Positions 17,799-25,584 of a stretch of 64,000 bases of DNA are shown one piece after another; within the stretch, counting starts at the first letter, position 1; every line of letters begins with the position of its first letter. The stretch is from Congzhengia minquanensis (GTDB lineage: Bacteria; Bacillota; Clostridia; UBA1381; UBA9506), in contig NZ_JACRSU010000001.1 in assembly GCF_014384785.1 (NCBI RefSeq), forward strand, positions 372,001-436,000, read 5' to 3'. The notes beneath the pieces were generated by a model that was given only the letters and a program-made list of their open reading frames with translations, did no database searches and had not been told where the DNA came from. The position numbers and the translations under genes are program-made.

Positions 17799-18692
17799 AT
17801 GCCCGCGGTTGACAAAAAGTTAAACCGAATTCTGTCCTCAGCAGACAGCATTCCCTTTAACGCACAATCCAAAATCATCATTATGAGCGACTGTCACAGG
17901 GGTCAGGGCAATACCGGCGACAACTTTTTGCCCAACCAGCTTTTGTTTTTTGGTGCGTTAGAATATTATTATGATAACGGCTTCACCTATATTGAGCTGG
18001 GAGACGGCGACGAGCTTTGGGAAAACAGGAAAATTAAGCCGATTATTGAGGCTCACAGCGACGCCTATTGGATGATGTCCCAGTTTTATAAATCCCACAG
18101 GTTTTATATGCTTTATGGCAACCATGATGTTGTAAAACGGCGCAAGCTCACCACCAGCCGCTATTACAGCCACTATTTCTGCGAAAAGGATACCTGTGTT
18201 CTTCCTCTGTTCCCTGGCATTCAGGTGCACGAGGGACTGGTGCTGAAAAACACCGACATTAATAAAAATATTTTGTTGGTGCACGGCCACCAGGGAAGCT
18301 TTTTAAACGACACTGCCTGGCCTCTGGCGCGGTTTTTGGTGCGCTATGTGTGGAAGCCCTTGGAAATGGTAGGGTTTCAGCAGCCCACCGGCGCCGGCAG
18401 GTCTCATTCCAACAAAGAAAAAATTGAAAAGGACCTGGCGGCCTATGCCGAAAATAAACAGCAGATGGTAATTGCCGGGCACACCCACAGGCCCGTCTAC
18501 CCCTCTCCCGGCGATGGGCTGTATTTTAACGACGGCAGTTGCGTCCACCCCCGGTGTATTACTGGCATTGAAATTGAAAACAACCAAATTACCTTAATTA
18601 AATGGGCGGTTGGAATCAAAAAAGACCGCAGCATGTATGTGGAGCGCCACATTTTAGAAGGCCCCTGCGACATTGCCGCATTTTATAAGTAA
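17799..18692 (+). CDS. Calcineurin-like metallophosphoesterase
   Basis: A 297-residue binuclear-metal phosphoesterase. The ordered motifs are DxH (Asp31/His33 in SDCHRG), GDxD (Asp69 in GDGDELW), GNHD (108-110), GHQG near 167, and GHTHRP near 230. The fold resembles LpxH and YfcE-like enzymes, but outer-membrane lipid A synthesis is not expected in this organism, so LpxH function is unlikely. It has no signal peptide. It is tightly linked to the DUF4474 gene (3-base spacing) and followed by a terminator. Substrate unknown: a phosphodiester nucleotide or lipid-linked headgroup is possible. Confidence 0.85.
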   Translation: MPAVDKKLNRILSSADSIPFNAQSKIIIMSDCHRGQGNTGDNFLPNQLLFFGALEYYYDNGFTYIELGDGDELWENRKIKPIIEAHSDAYWMMSQFYKSHRFYMLYGNHDVVKRRKLTTSRYYSHYFCEKDTCVLPLFPGIQVHEGLVLKNTDINKNILLVHGHQGSFLNDTAWPLARFLVRYVWKPLEMVGFQQPTGAGRSHSNKEKIEKDLAAYAENKQQMVIAGHTHRPVYPSPGDGLYFNDGSCVHPRCITGIEIENNQITLIKWAVGIKKDRSMYVERHILEGPCDIAAFYK

Positions 18693-18694
18693 AA

Positions 18695-18731
18695 AACAAA
18701 AAAACACACAAGCTGATTGTGTGTTTTTTTG
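18695..18731. terminator. Terminator after the metallophosphoesterase
   Basis: An AT-rich stem (about 18700-18711 with 18717-18728) flanked by A and T runs, able to act in both directions. It ends at the -35 box of the next promoter. Confidence 0.75.
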
Positions 18732-18760
18732 TTGTAATCGGAGGAATTTCATGGTATAAT
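18732..18760 (+). promoter_or_regulatory. Promoter of the degenerate GMP synthase gene
   Basis: TTGTAA (18732-18737), 17 bases, and an extended -10 TGGTATAAT (TATAAT at 18755-18760). The leader is only about 25 bases. Confidence 0.75.
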
Positions 18761-18790
18761 GATAACAAATAAAGGAAAGAAGGGATTTTT

Positions 18791-20098
18791 ATGCAGCAGG
18801 ACATGATTGTAATTCTAGACTTAGGCAGCACGGAAAACACGGTGCTGGCCCGTGCAATCCGCGCTTTGGGCGTTTATAGCGAGATTTATCCCCACGACAT
18901 TACGCCGGAAGAGCTAAAGCGGCTGCCAAATGTAAAAGGCGTTATTTTAAACGGTGGAAAAAACAACGTGATTGACGGTAAAGAAATTGATGTGGACCCG
19001 GAACTTTATCACACAGGAATTCCCGTTTTGGCAGTGAGCCACCCATACGACCCCGACGACAGCGATGCGGTTGTATGGCCCCACAAGGAAAGCGCGCTGA
19101 AAGAAGCATTAAAACCCTTTGTGTTTGACGTTTGCCATGCCCAGCCCAACTGGAACATGGAAAACTTTATTGCCGACCAGATTGAGCTTATAAAACAGCA
19201 GGTGGGCGATAAAAAGGTGCTTTTGGCCTTGTCCGGCGGCGTGGACTCCTCGGTGGTTGCGGCACTGCTTATTCGCGCAATCGGCAAAAACCTGGTTTGT
19301 GTTCACGTGAACCACGGACTGATGCGCAAGGGAGAATCGGAAAGCGTTGTTGAGGTGTTTCAAAACCAGCTGAACGCCAACTTAATTTATGTTGATGCCA
19401 GCGATCGGTTTTTGGACAAGCTGAAAGGTGTTTCAGACCCGGAAGAAAAACGAAAAATTATTGGCGGCGAATTTATTCGTGTATTTGAAGAAGAAGCGGG
19501 AAAATTGGATGGAATTGATTATCTCGCCCAGGGAACCATTTATCCCGACATTGTGGAAAGTGGAACAAAAACGGCAAAAACCGTGAAATCCCATCACAAC
19601 GTTGGCGGCCTGCCGGAGGACATGCAGTTTGCGCTCATTGAACCGTTGAAACAGCTGTTTAAAGATGAGGTTCGCGCCTGCGGGCTGGCTCTCGGCCTGC
19701 CGGAAAGCATGGTTTACCGTCAGCCGTTCCCGGGGCCGGGCTTAGGCGTGCGCTGTTTAGGCGCCATCACCCGTGAGCGTTTGGAGGCCGTGCGCGACTC
19801 CGATGCCATTTTGCGGGAAGAGTTTCACAACGAAGGACTCGACAAGTGTGTTTGGCAATATTTCACTGTGGTGCCCGACTTTCAGTCGGTAGGCGTGCGC
19901 GACAATGCACGCACCTTTGAATACCCTGTGATTCTTCGGGCGGTGAACACGGTCGACGCCATGACCGCCACCATTGAAGAAATCCCCTGGCCTGTGCTGC
20001 ATAAAATCACGGAGCGTATCATCAACGAAGTGGCAGGTGTGAACCGCGTTTGCTACGACTTAACGCCAAAGCCTACCGGCACTATTGAGTGGGAATGA
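18791..20098 (+). CDS. GMP synthase paralogue with a degenerate glutaminase domain
   Basis: A 435-residue GuaA relative. Residues 1-80 still follow the class I amidotransferase fold, but the nucleophile elbow is VLAVSHP instead of VLGICYG, giving Ser83 for the catalytic Cys. About 75 residues, including the FHPEV His/Glu pair, are missing. The ATP-pyrophosphatase domain (P-loop SGGVDSS at 148-154), the loop with GTIYPD, the SHHNVGG motif, the PFPGPGLG motif and the C-terminal IEWE are all intact. It should therefore adenylylate XMP (or a similar nucleotide) and use free ammonia, or ammonia from another protein, but cannot hydrolyse glutamine. It has its own promoter and is one gene only. Full-length guaA is 7.8 kb upstream. 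Confidence 0.9.
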   Translation: MQQDMIVILDLGSTENTVLARAIRALGVYSEIYPHDITPEELKRLPNVKGVILNGGKNNVIDGKEIDVDPELYHTGIPVLAVSHPYDPDDSDAVVWPHKESALKEALKPFVFDVCHAQPNWNMENFIADQIELIKQQVGDKKVLLALSGGVDSSVVAALLIRAIGKNLVCVHVNHGLMRKGESESVVEVFQNQLNANLIYVDASDRFLDKLKGVSDPEEKRKIIGGEFIRVFEEEAGKLDGIDYLAQGTIYPDIVESGTKTAKTVKSHHNVGGLPEDMQFALIEPLKQLFKDEVRACGLALGLPESMVYRQPFPGPGLGVRCLGAITRERLEAVRDSDAILREEFHNEGLDKCVWQYFTVVPDFQSVGVRDNARTFEYPVILRAVNTVDAMTATIEEIPWPVLHKITERIINEVAGVNRVCYDLTPKPTGTIEWE

Positions 20099-20108
20099 CG
20101 AAATAAAT

Positions 20109-20153
20109 AAGAACCCCGGAAAGCCCGTTATTATAGGGCCTTCCGGGGTTCTT
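20109..20153. terminator. Terminator between convergent genes
   Basis: A long stem (about 20109-20126 with 20136-20153, one mismatch) between the GMP synthase paralogue and the PP-loop ATPase. The trailing T run is interrupted. Confidence 0.75.
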
Positions 20154-20222
20154 GTCTTCTGCGGTGGTCTATGCTGTCTGCACATTTTTATCCGCCGCAG
20201 GCGCTGTGCAATTTGTAACCGG

Positions 20223-20912
20223 TCATTTCCGTAAGTGCATAGGCTGCACTGCATAGCCGCCATGTTGTTGCGGGGCAGAAAATTCGATGGGCAGCGGCTG
20301 GGCAAAAATTGGCCCGTCCGTCACAAAGGTATGATACTCGCCGTTCTCACCACAGACATCAGCGCCAGCATCTTTAATTCTTTCCATAACCTGGGGAGTA
20401 ATGGGGTGCCCCAGGAAGTCTGCGCTGAGACGTTTGGTATCCACAACCGTGATATAGGGAACAAAGCCACAGGAAATACACTCCCGCACCAGGCTTTCCC
20501 GGTTCTCTTTCCACAGCGGGAAACAGGCTTCCACACCTGCGGCGTTGCACCGCTCAATACCCCACTGAAGGTGGCCCTCAATGTCAATATCGCCAAAAAC
20601 GCAGGCCTGAGCGCCCAGCTTTTTCTGCTCCAGCAAAGCGCGCTCGAAATTTGCGTTATAGTCTGCACCGGCAGTGCGGATCAACTGAACGGGTACTCCA
20701 ACTGATTGTTCTACTTCCGCAAGGATTTCTGGCGGAACGCCGTGAAACCAGGAGCGTTCCAAATCTGTGTTGTATGTGATAATCAAAGCCTGCAGCACCA
20801 TGCCTTGACAGATAGCCCGGTGAATGGCTAAAACGCTGTCTTTTCCGCCGCTGTAAGAGGCAACAAAGCGCACTTCATTCCAATCTCTCATATTCATCTT
20901 CCTCATTTGCAT
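20223..20912 (-). CDS. Dph6/COG2102-type PP-loop ATP pyrophosphatase
   Basis: A 229-residue ATP-binding enzyme of the diphthine-ammonia ligase-like (MJ0570) family. The PP-loop SYSGGKDSVLA is near residue 20 and the family block VFGDIDIEGHLQW is near residue 115. Since bacteria have no diphthamide, it must amidate or adenylylate something else. It is the last gene of the ABC uptake operon. A TGATG overlap couples it to the adenosyltransferase-like gene; a later ATG at 20891 with GAGGA before it is an alternative start. Operon context suggests work on the imported cofactor, such as a corrinoid side chain; that is inference. Confidence 0.78.
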   Translation of the reverse strand: MQMRKMNMRDWNEVRFVASYSGGKDSVLAIHRAICQGMVLQALIITYNTDLERSWFHGVPPEILAEVEQSVGVPVQLIRTAGADYNANFERALLEQKKLGAQACVFGDIDIEGHLQWGIERCNAAGVEACFPLWKENRESLVRECISCGFVPYITVVDTKRLSADFLGHPITPQVMERIKDAGADVCGENGEYHTFVTDGPIFAQPLPIEFSAPQQHGGYAVQPMHLRK

Positions 20913-21430
20913 CAGTAGTTACGGCTGACATAAGGAACTTCTTCCACGCCCTCCTGCTCGTTTAGCTTCAGTGCCAGATAAAAGAAGTAGCCCGACAGCA
21001 GGTTTGCTATATCGAAAAGTGCAGGCGGCACCTCATGCCCCTGCTGGCAATGCCGATACAGCAGCCGTACTAAAGACTTGCCCTGAACCCGCAGAACATG
21101 GGCAGTGCAGGCTGCCTGGCACCCCTGCGTCAGCACAAACAGACGGCAGCGTTTTCCACATTCGTCCTTCAGCCGCGCAGCCGCGTTTTGCAGACGCTGA
21201 ATTTCCTCCGGTTTTACGGTCAGACATGTGCGGAGTGTGGGGTTAATATGGTAAATCAGTTCGCAAATCCACAGCAGTTCCTCCCGCAGAACGTCATCTT
21301 TCACCATTGTACGCAAAAGGCCTGCACTGCTGGCCATATAATCGGTTAAAAGTTCAAAATCACAGCGCAGGTCATCGCTGTCGTCACATAAAAAGGGATA
21401 TGCCTCATAGGGGCTTCTGTATAGTTCCAT
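20912..21430 (-). CDS. PduO-like ATP:cob(I)alamin adenosyltransferase-related protein
   Basis: A 172-residue helical protein. Its second half follows the PduO-type adenosyltransferase pattern: FVLTQGCQAACTAHVLR resembles FVLPGGSxxAxxLHxAR, and IANLLSGYFFYLALKLNEQEGVEE resembles the LNRLSDLLFVLAR-N helix of the family. The usual RRAER helix is altered (LVRLLYRHCQQG), so activity is uncertain. It may instead bind or escort corrinoid. The start at 21430 follows GGGAG, which overlaps the stop of the ABC ATPase gene. Its place in a BtuCDF-like operon supports a cobalamin-linked role. Confidence 0.6.
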   Translation of the reverse strand: MELYRSPYEAYPFLCDDSDDLRCDFELLTDYMASSAGLLRTMVKDDVLREELLWICELIYHINPTLRTCLTVKPEEIQRLQNAAARLKDECGKRCRLFVLTQGCQAACTAHVLRVQGKSLVRLLYRHCQQGHEVPPALFDIANLLSGYFFYLALKLNEQEGVEEVPYVSRNY

Positions 21431-21435
21431 GTGAA

Positions 21436-22191
21436 TTACTCCCATTTTTTTAATGTATTTTGCATGTAGTTTTGCACGTCCATACGGTAAATTTCGCTGA
21501 CCAGGGATAAGTCGAACTGCTCTGCACGCTCATAGGCGTAAGCAGCTCCATGGTCCATTAGAAGTACGGTATCTGCAAAGGACAGGGCAAGATTAATGTC
21601 GTGGAACACCCCCACGGCACATCGGCCTCCCTGTTTCGTCCACTCCTTTAAATTCTCTACCAGCTCCACCTGATATTTCAGGTCAAGATGATTGGTAGGC
21701 TCGTCCAAAAGAATAATTTTGGGCTCCTGGGCAAACGTTCGGGCCAAAAATACCCGTTGAAGCTGGCCGCCGGAAAGTTCCGTAACCGGCCGGTCTTTCA
21801 AAGCTAAAATGCCCGTGCGCTTCATGCTCTCCCGAACAATTCGCCGGTCTTCTTCACTCTGCGAAGCGAGCAGGCCAGGCTTTTGGTGTGCATAACGCCC
21901 CATCAGCACCGTTTCATATACGGAGTAAGAAAAACTGACAGAAGTTAACTGGCTCATAAGCGCCACCTGGCAGGCAAGCTTCCGGCGGCTCATTTTGTTC
22001 AGGGATTCACCGCAGATGCGAATGAGACCCTCAGCAGGCAAAAGTCCTGCCAGCGCACGCAAAAGCGTTGTTTTTCCGCAGCCGTTGGGACCGATGATGC
22101 AGAGCCGGCTGCCCTCCTCCACACGGAATGAAATATTTTTAACGACGTGCCCGCCGCCATATCCGCAACTGAGATGTTCTGTCTGTAACAA
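21436..22191 (-). CDS. ABC transporter ATP-binding protein (FecE/BtuD type)
   Basis: A 251-residue nucleotide-binding subunit. Walker A GPNGCGKTT, the signature LSGGQLQRVFLART, Walker B IILLDEPTNHLDL and the switch His (GVFHDINLA) are all present. The start is taken as the TTG at 22191, two bases after the permease stop and with AAAGGGG before it. The longer frame from 22314 lies inside the permease gene and its extra residues do not look like an ATPase. It energises uptake by the FecCD permease. Confidence 0.92.
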   Translation of the reverse strand: MLQTEHLSCGYGGGHVVKNISFRVEEGSRLCIIGPNGCGKTTLLRALAGLLPAEGLIRICGESLNKMSRRKLACQVALMSQLTSVSFSYSVYETVLMGRYAHQKPGLLASQSEEDRRIVRESMKRTGILALKDRPVTELSGGQLQRVFLARTFAQEPKIILLDEPTNHLDLKYQVELVENLKEWTKQGGRCAVGVFHDINLALSFADTVLLMDHGAAYAYERAEQFDLSLVSEIYRMDVQNYMQNTLKKWE

Positions 22192-22193
22192 AC

Positions 22194-23219
22194 CTATCGC
22201 CCCTTTCGTCCGGAAAAAAAGATATAAACAAAGAACGGCGCCCCCAGCAGAGCTGTGATGGAGCCGATGGGGATTTCCCGCGGCGGGATAAGGGTGCGGG
22301 CTGCCAGGTCGCACAGAACCAGAAATGTACCGCCGAATAAGGCAGCGGCTGGCAGCACCTTACGGTGAGAGGAACCGAAAAAACGCCGTACAACATGCGG
22401 AGCAATCAAATCCACAAAGCCAATGATCCCTACGAAAGCCACCGCCGTACCGGTCAGCACCGCCACCAAAGCAGTTAAAAACCGCTTACTTTTTTTGACG
22501 TCAACTCCCAACGCCTGCGCCTGCTCCTCGCCAAACGTCATAATGTCCATTTCCGTGGAGTAGCGCAAAAACACCAGCAAGCTCAGGACTGTAACAGGGA
22601 AAAGCACACGCACGCCAATCCAGCCCCGCATGGAGAAGCTGCCCAATGTCCAGAGGTTAATTCGTTGGGCGTTTTCTGGTGAGCTTGTCGCAAGCATGTC
22701 CATAATTGCAGTAAAAAACAGTGACGCAATCATGCCCATCAGAATAATGGTGACATTGGACAAGCCCCGGTCAATGCGGGAGGAAATTCCAATAACGATA
22801 AACACGGTTGCTACGCCGAATGACAGGCTGACAGCAGGCAGTAAAAACGCGCCCAATATGCCGCCGGACAAACCAGCCACCATCACCAAAGAGGCGCCCA
22901 ACCCTGCACCAGCGGAAACGCCCAGGCCATAAGAGGACGCTAAAGGATTTTTCAGCACCGACTGCATAACGGTTCCGCTGACAGCCAATGCCCCCCCTGT
23001 GCAGAAAGCTAAAAGAACCCGCGGCAGCCTTAAATCCATTACCATGGAGGAATGAACTGCGGATACTGTTTCCGGCAGAGGCACACCGAACAAATGATTT
23101 GCCAATATTGCAAAAATGTCGCCCGGTGAGATATAAACGCTGCCAACTCCCACCCCGAAAATTACCGAGATTATGGCGGCGCAAACCAGCAAAATCATTT
23201 TTACAGAAGTTCGTTTCAT
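22194..23219 (-). CDS. FecCD-family ABC permease (iron-chelate/cobalamin type)
   Basis: A 341-residue integral membrane protein with about ten helices. Family signatures are LRLPRVLLAFCTGGALAVSG near residue 65, NPLASSYGLGVSAGAGLGA, and the cytoplasmic loop GFVDLIAPHVVRRFFGSSHRKVLP that contacts the ATPase. The ATG at 23219 overlaps the stop of the binding-protein gene by four bases (ATGA) with CGGAG upstream, preferred to a GTG at 23228. Same-family permeases carry ferric siderophores, haem or cobalamin. The operon partner at 20912-21430 favours corrinoids. Confidence 0.93.
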   Translation of the reverse strand: MKRTSVKMILLVCAAIISVIFGVGVGSVYISPGDIFAILANHLFGVPLPETVSAVHSSMVMDLRLPRVLLAFCTGGALAVSGTVMQSVLKNPLASSYGLGVSAGAGLGASLVMVAGLSGGILGAFLLPAVSLSFGVATVFIVIGISSRIDRGLSNVTIILMGMIASLFFTAIMDMLATSSPENAQRINLWTLGSFSMRGWIGVRVLFPVTVLSLLVFLRYSTEMDIMTFGEEQAQALGVDVKKSKRFLTALVAVLTGTAVAFVGIIGFVDLIAPHVVRRFFGSSHRKVLPAAALFGGTFLVLCDLAARTLIPPREIPIGSITALLGAPFFVYIFFSGRKGR

Positions 23220-24151
23220 TGGAAACACTCCGGATATACGGCTTTCGCCATCTGCTCCAGCGCGATAATTACATTCTGGTTTGCCAAAGAGGAGGCCATG
23301 TTGTCGATATAATAAACTTGCCGATTACGGACAGCAGAAACGGTATCCCAGCCCCCGCGGCTCAAAATCTCGCCTACCGGATCCGCAATATAGTTCACAT
23401 TGGTTAAGATGACGTCGGGGTTCGCGGCAACAACGGTTTCCGCATCTACCTTTAGCCAGCCTGTCTGGTTCGCTAAAATATTCTCAGCGCCGATTAGTTC
23501 CAGCATCTCGTTCAGGAACACACCACTGCCGAAGCTGTACAGATCCGGCGCGGCAGAAAGCTCAAAGTACACACGCTTTTTCTCCGAGACGGTACCGATA
23601 GCCTGGGTAATATTGTCCAGCCCTTTTTGTAAGTCGTTCGCCAATTCCTCGCCTTTTTCTTCTATGCCCAGAACAGTTGCCACGAACGCCAAATCTCGCT
23701 TAATGCCGTCTATCGTATCTGCGGAGGGCATGCTTACCACGCAAACGCCCTGATCAATCAGCATGCGGAAAGGATCTTCCTGGTCATAATAGGTCATATT
23801 GGACACGAAAAGTACATCAGGCTTCATCCCCATCAGCATTTCCATGTCGGGGCTCATCAGGTCGAAGGTTGGTTTGCCCTCGGGCAAGCCCTCCAGCCCG
23901 CTGCTTTGGGTGTCATAGCCAATGACCTTGCCGCCGCAGTCTAGCCCCACAACCATTTCAGCAATCGCGGGGGCCAGCACAACAATAGAGTTAATCTGCT
24001 TCGGAACGCGAATGGCGGTACCGCTGAGATCCGCCATTTCAAAAAAGCCCGCGTCAGATTGTTTTGCCTCGGTGTTTCCGGCTTTGGGGCCACAGGCGCT
24101 CACAGCGAAAGCTAAAGTCAGCGCAAGCAGCAGAGCGATGATTTTTTTCAT
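23216..24151 (-). CDS. Lipoprotein substrate-binding protein (BtuF/FepB type)
   Basis: A 311-residue surface lipoprotein. The signal peptide ends at the lipobox VSACG (Cys about residue 20). The mature protein is a class III periplasmic-binding fold with VVLAPAIAEMV near residue 65, KPDVLFVSN near 110, and ANPDVILTN near 245, as in BtuF and siderophore receptors. The start at 24151 follows GGAGG; the in-frame GTG/ATG upstream at 24166 is inside the ribosome site. First gene of the five-gene operon, led by a long untranslated region and the promoter at 24387-24415. Confidence 0.92.
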   Translation of the reverse strand: MKKIIALLLALTLAFAVSACGPKAGNTEAKQSDAGFFEMADLSGTAIRVPKQINSIVVLAPAIAEMVVGLDCGGKVIGYDTQSSGLEGLPEGKPTFDLMSPDMEMLMGMKPDVLFVSNMTYYDQEDPFRMLIDQGVCVVSMPSADTIDGIKRDLAFVATVLGIEEKGEELANDLQKGLDNITQAIGTVSEKKRVYFELSAAPDLYSFGSGVFLNEMLELIGAENILANQTGWLKVDAETVVAANPDVILTNVNYIADPVGEILSRGGWDTVSAVRNRQVYYIDNMASSLANQNVIIALEQMAKAVYPECFQ

Positions 24152-24380
24152 GTTACATTCCTCCATAAATTCTCCCCAAAGGGCAGCTGCTGATCAAGCA
24201 AGACAAGAACACATCGGCAAAAAGTTATCAGCCTCCGTGACACATTGCACCATCAGCCGCCCACAAAAAAAGAACACCCTTTCATACACAGTTTTCCTGC
24301 AACGACCAACGGCGGCGGGAGCGTTTAATGTCTCAGTCCGCCCGTAAGTATGAAGCGTATTCGATTTTGGAGTATATTTA
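24152..24380 (-). promoter_or_regulatory. Long 5' leader of the ABC uptake operon, possible riboswitch
   Basis: From the predicted start near 24380 to the binding-protein ATG there are about 230 untranslated bases on the minus strand. The leader is clearly more GC-rich than the promoter and holds several short helices, including GGCAAAAAGT-type pairing near 24213-24235 and a GCAGCTGC palindrome near 24183-24190, close to the ribosome site. I could not fit it to the cobalamin riboswitch consensus. Its length and position suggest cis regulation. There is no gene in this stretch on either strand. Confidence 0.45.
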
Positions 24381-24386
24381 TTAGTA

Positions 24387-24415
24387 AGTATATAACATAT
24401 CCATTGAATTTTCAA
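24387..24415 (-). promoter_or_regulatory. Promoter of the ABC uptake operon
   Basis: Minus-strand TTGAAA (24410-24415), 17 bases, TATACT (24387-24392). Confidence 0.75.
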
Positions 24416-24508
24416 GTATTAATTCGAAACCTTTTGGTTCGCGCACTTATTTGTTCTTTCACACATAGAATGAAAGGAGAGGTTTTCAGGTTAAAAAGGA
24501 GGTTCAAC

Positions 24509-25522
24509 ATGAATAGAATATCGTTAGAAAAAGAAGCTGAGGCGGTGTGCATTGAAAACGCGAACCCGCCGTTGATTTTTCAGCTTCCGCCCAAAGAAGG
24601 GCGCGAGGCACTGGAAAAAGCCCAGGATACACCGGTGTGTATGTATCCTGCCGAAATTACAAGCTGTTTGGCAGACACCGGCAAATGGGGAACGATTCGT
24701 CTTTACCATGTGGCGCCGAAACCGGAGATAAAAACGCCAAACGTTATTTTTTACATTCACGGCGCGGGCTGGGTGTTCGGCAGCTTCCACACCCACGAAA
24801 AACTCGTGCGCGAACTTGCCGCGCGAACAAATTCGGTGGTTTTATTTCCCGAATATTCCCGCGCGCCGGAAGCAAAATATCCCACAGCCATTAAACAATG
24901 CTACGCGGTGCTGTGCCAAATTGACAGCTTAAAACAAAAGCATGGGTGGCAGTTTAACGCAGAAACCTTAACTGTTGCCGGCGACAGTGTTGGCGGAAAC
25001 ATGGCCACCGTGATGACCCTTTTGGCAAAATTTCGCGGCGGCCCAAGCATCGACAAGCAGCTGCTCTACTACCCCGTTGCCAACGCCTATTTCAACACCC
25101 CATCTTACCGGGAGTTTGCTGTTGGCTACTATCTCTACCGTGCAGGCATGATGTGGTTTTGGGATCAATATACCACGTCGCAGAAGGACAGAAACGAAAT
25201 CACCGCTTCTCCTCTTCGGGCCACGAAAGAACAGCTTTGCGGTCTGCCGCCAGCCATGATTTTAAACGGGCAGGCAGACGCGCTGAGGGACGAGGGCGAG
25301 CAATATGCCGTGTGCTTGCGGGAGGCAGGCGTGGAGGTAACGCAAATCCGCTTTCAGGCCATAATTCACGATTTTGTCATGCTCAACGCCTTAGACCAAA
25401 CGAAGGCATGCCGCGCCGCAATGGACGTTTCTACCCAATGGATTAACCGCAAAAATGCGCGGTTTGAAAAGCGCTGTGAAAAACCTGATGATGACAAACC
25501 CTGCAGCTATAAACTGCTGTAA
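24509..25522 (+). CDS. Acetyl esterase/lipase, HSL-family alpha/beta-hydrolase
   Basis: A 337-residue cytoplasmic esterase of the hormone-sensitive-lipase family. The oxyanion-hole motif is HGAGWVFGS (a variant of HGGG) near residue 82, the nucleophile lies in GDSVGG near 155, the acid in GQADALRDE near 253, and the His in IHDFVML near 284. The start at 24509 follows AAAAAGGAGG; an in-frame ATG at 24350 lies far upstream in the divergent promoter region and has no ribosome site. It likely deacetylates small acyl esters or carbohydrate esters. It is a single gene with a terminator after it. Confidence 0.88.
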   Translation: MNRISLEKEAEAVCIENANPPLIFQLPPKEGREALEKAQDTPVCMYPAEITSCLADTGKWGTIRLYHVAPKPEIKTPNVIFYIHGAGWVFGSFHTHEKLVRELAARTNSVVLFPEYSRAPEAKYPTAIKQCYAVLCQIDSLKQKHGWQFNAETLTVAGDSVGGNMATVMTLLAKFRGGPSIDKQLLYYPVANAYFNTPSYREFAVGYYLYRAGMMWFWDQYTTSQKDRNEITASPLRATKEQLCGLPPAMILNGQADALRDEGEQYAVCLREAGVEVTQIRFQAIIHDFVMLNALDQTKACRAAMDVSTQWINRKNARFEKRCEKPDDDKPCSYKLL

Positions 25523-25532
25523 CACAAAACAA

Positions 25533-25584
25533 TGCCCGGCACATAGCAAAGGTGTTTTTTGCTATCGCCGGGCACATTCTTTTT
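25533..25584. terminator. Bidirectional terminator
   Basis: An 8-bp GC stem (25533-25540 with 25567-25574) continues into a second 8-bp helix (ATAGCAAA with TTTGCTAT), with T runs on both sides, between the convergent esterase and cation-exchanger genes. Confidence 0.88.

Noticed and set aside
17799..18692. LpxH (UDP-2,3-diacylglucosamine hydrolase)
   Set aside because: The motifs fit the broad phosphoesterase family, but a lipid A pathway is not expected in a Gram-positive Clostridia genome.
24152..24380. Cobalamin riboswitch before the ABC operon
   Set aside because: The conserved core and B12 box could not be found by eye. I keep only the claim of a long leader of unknown type; a covariance search could overturn this.
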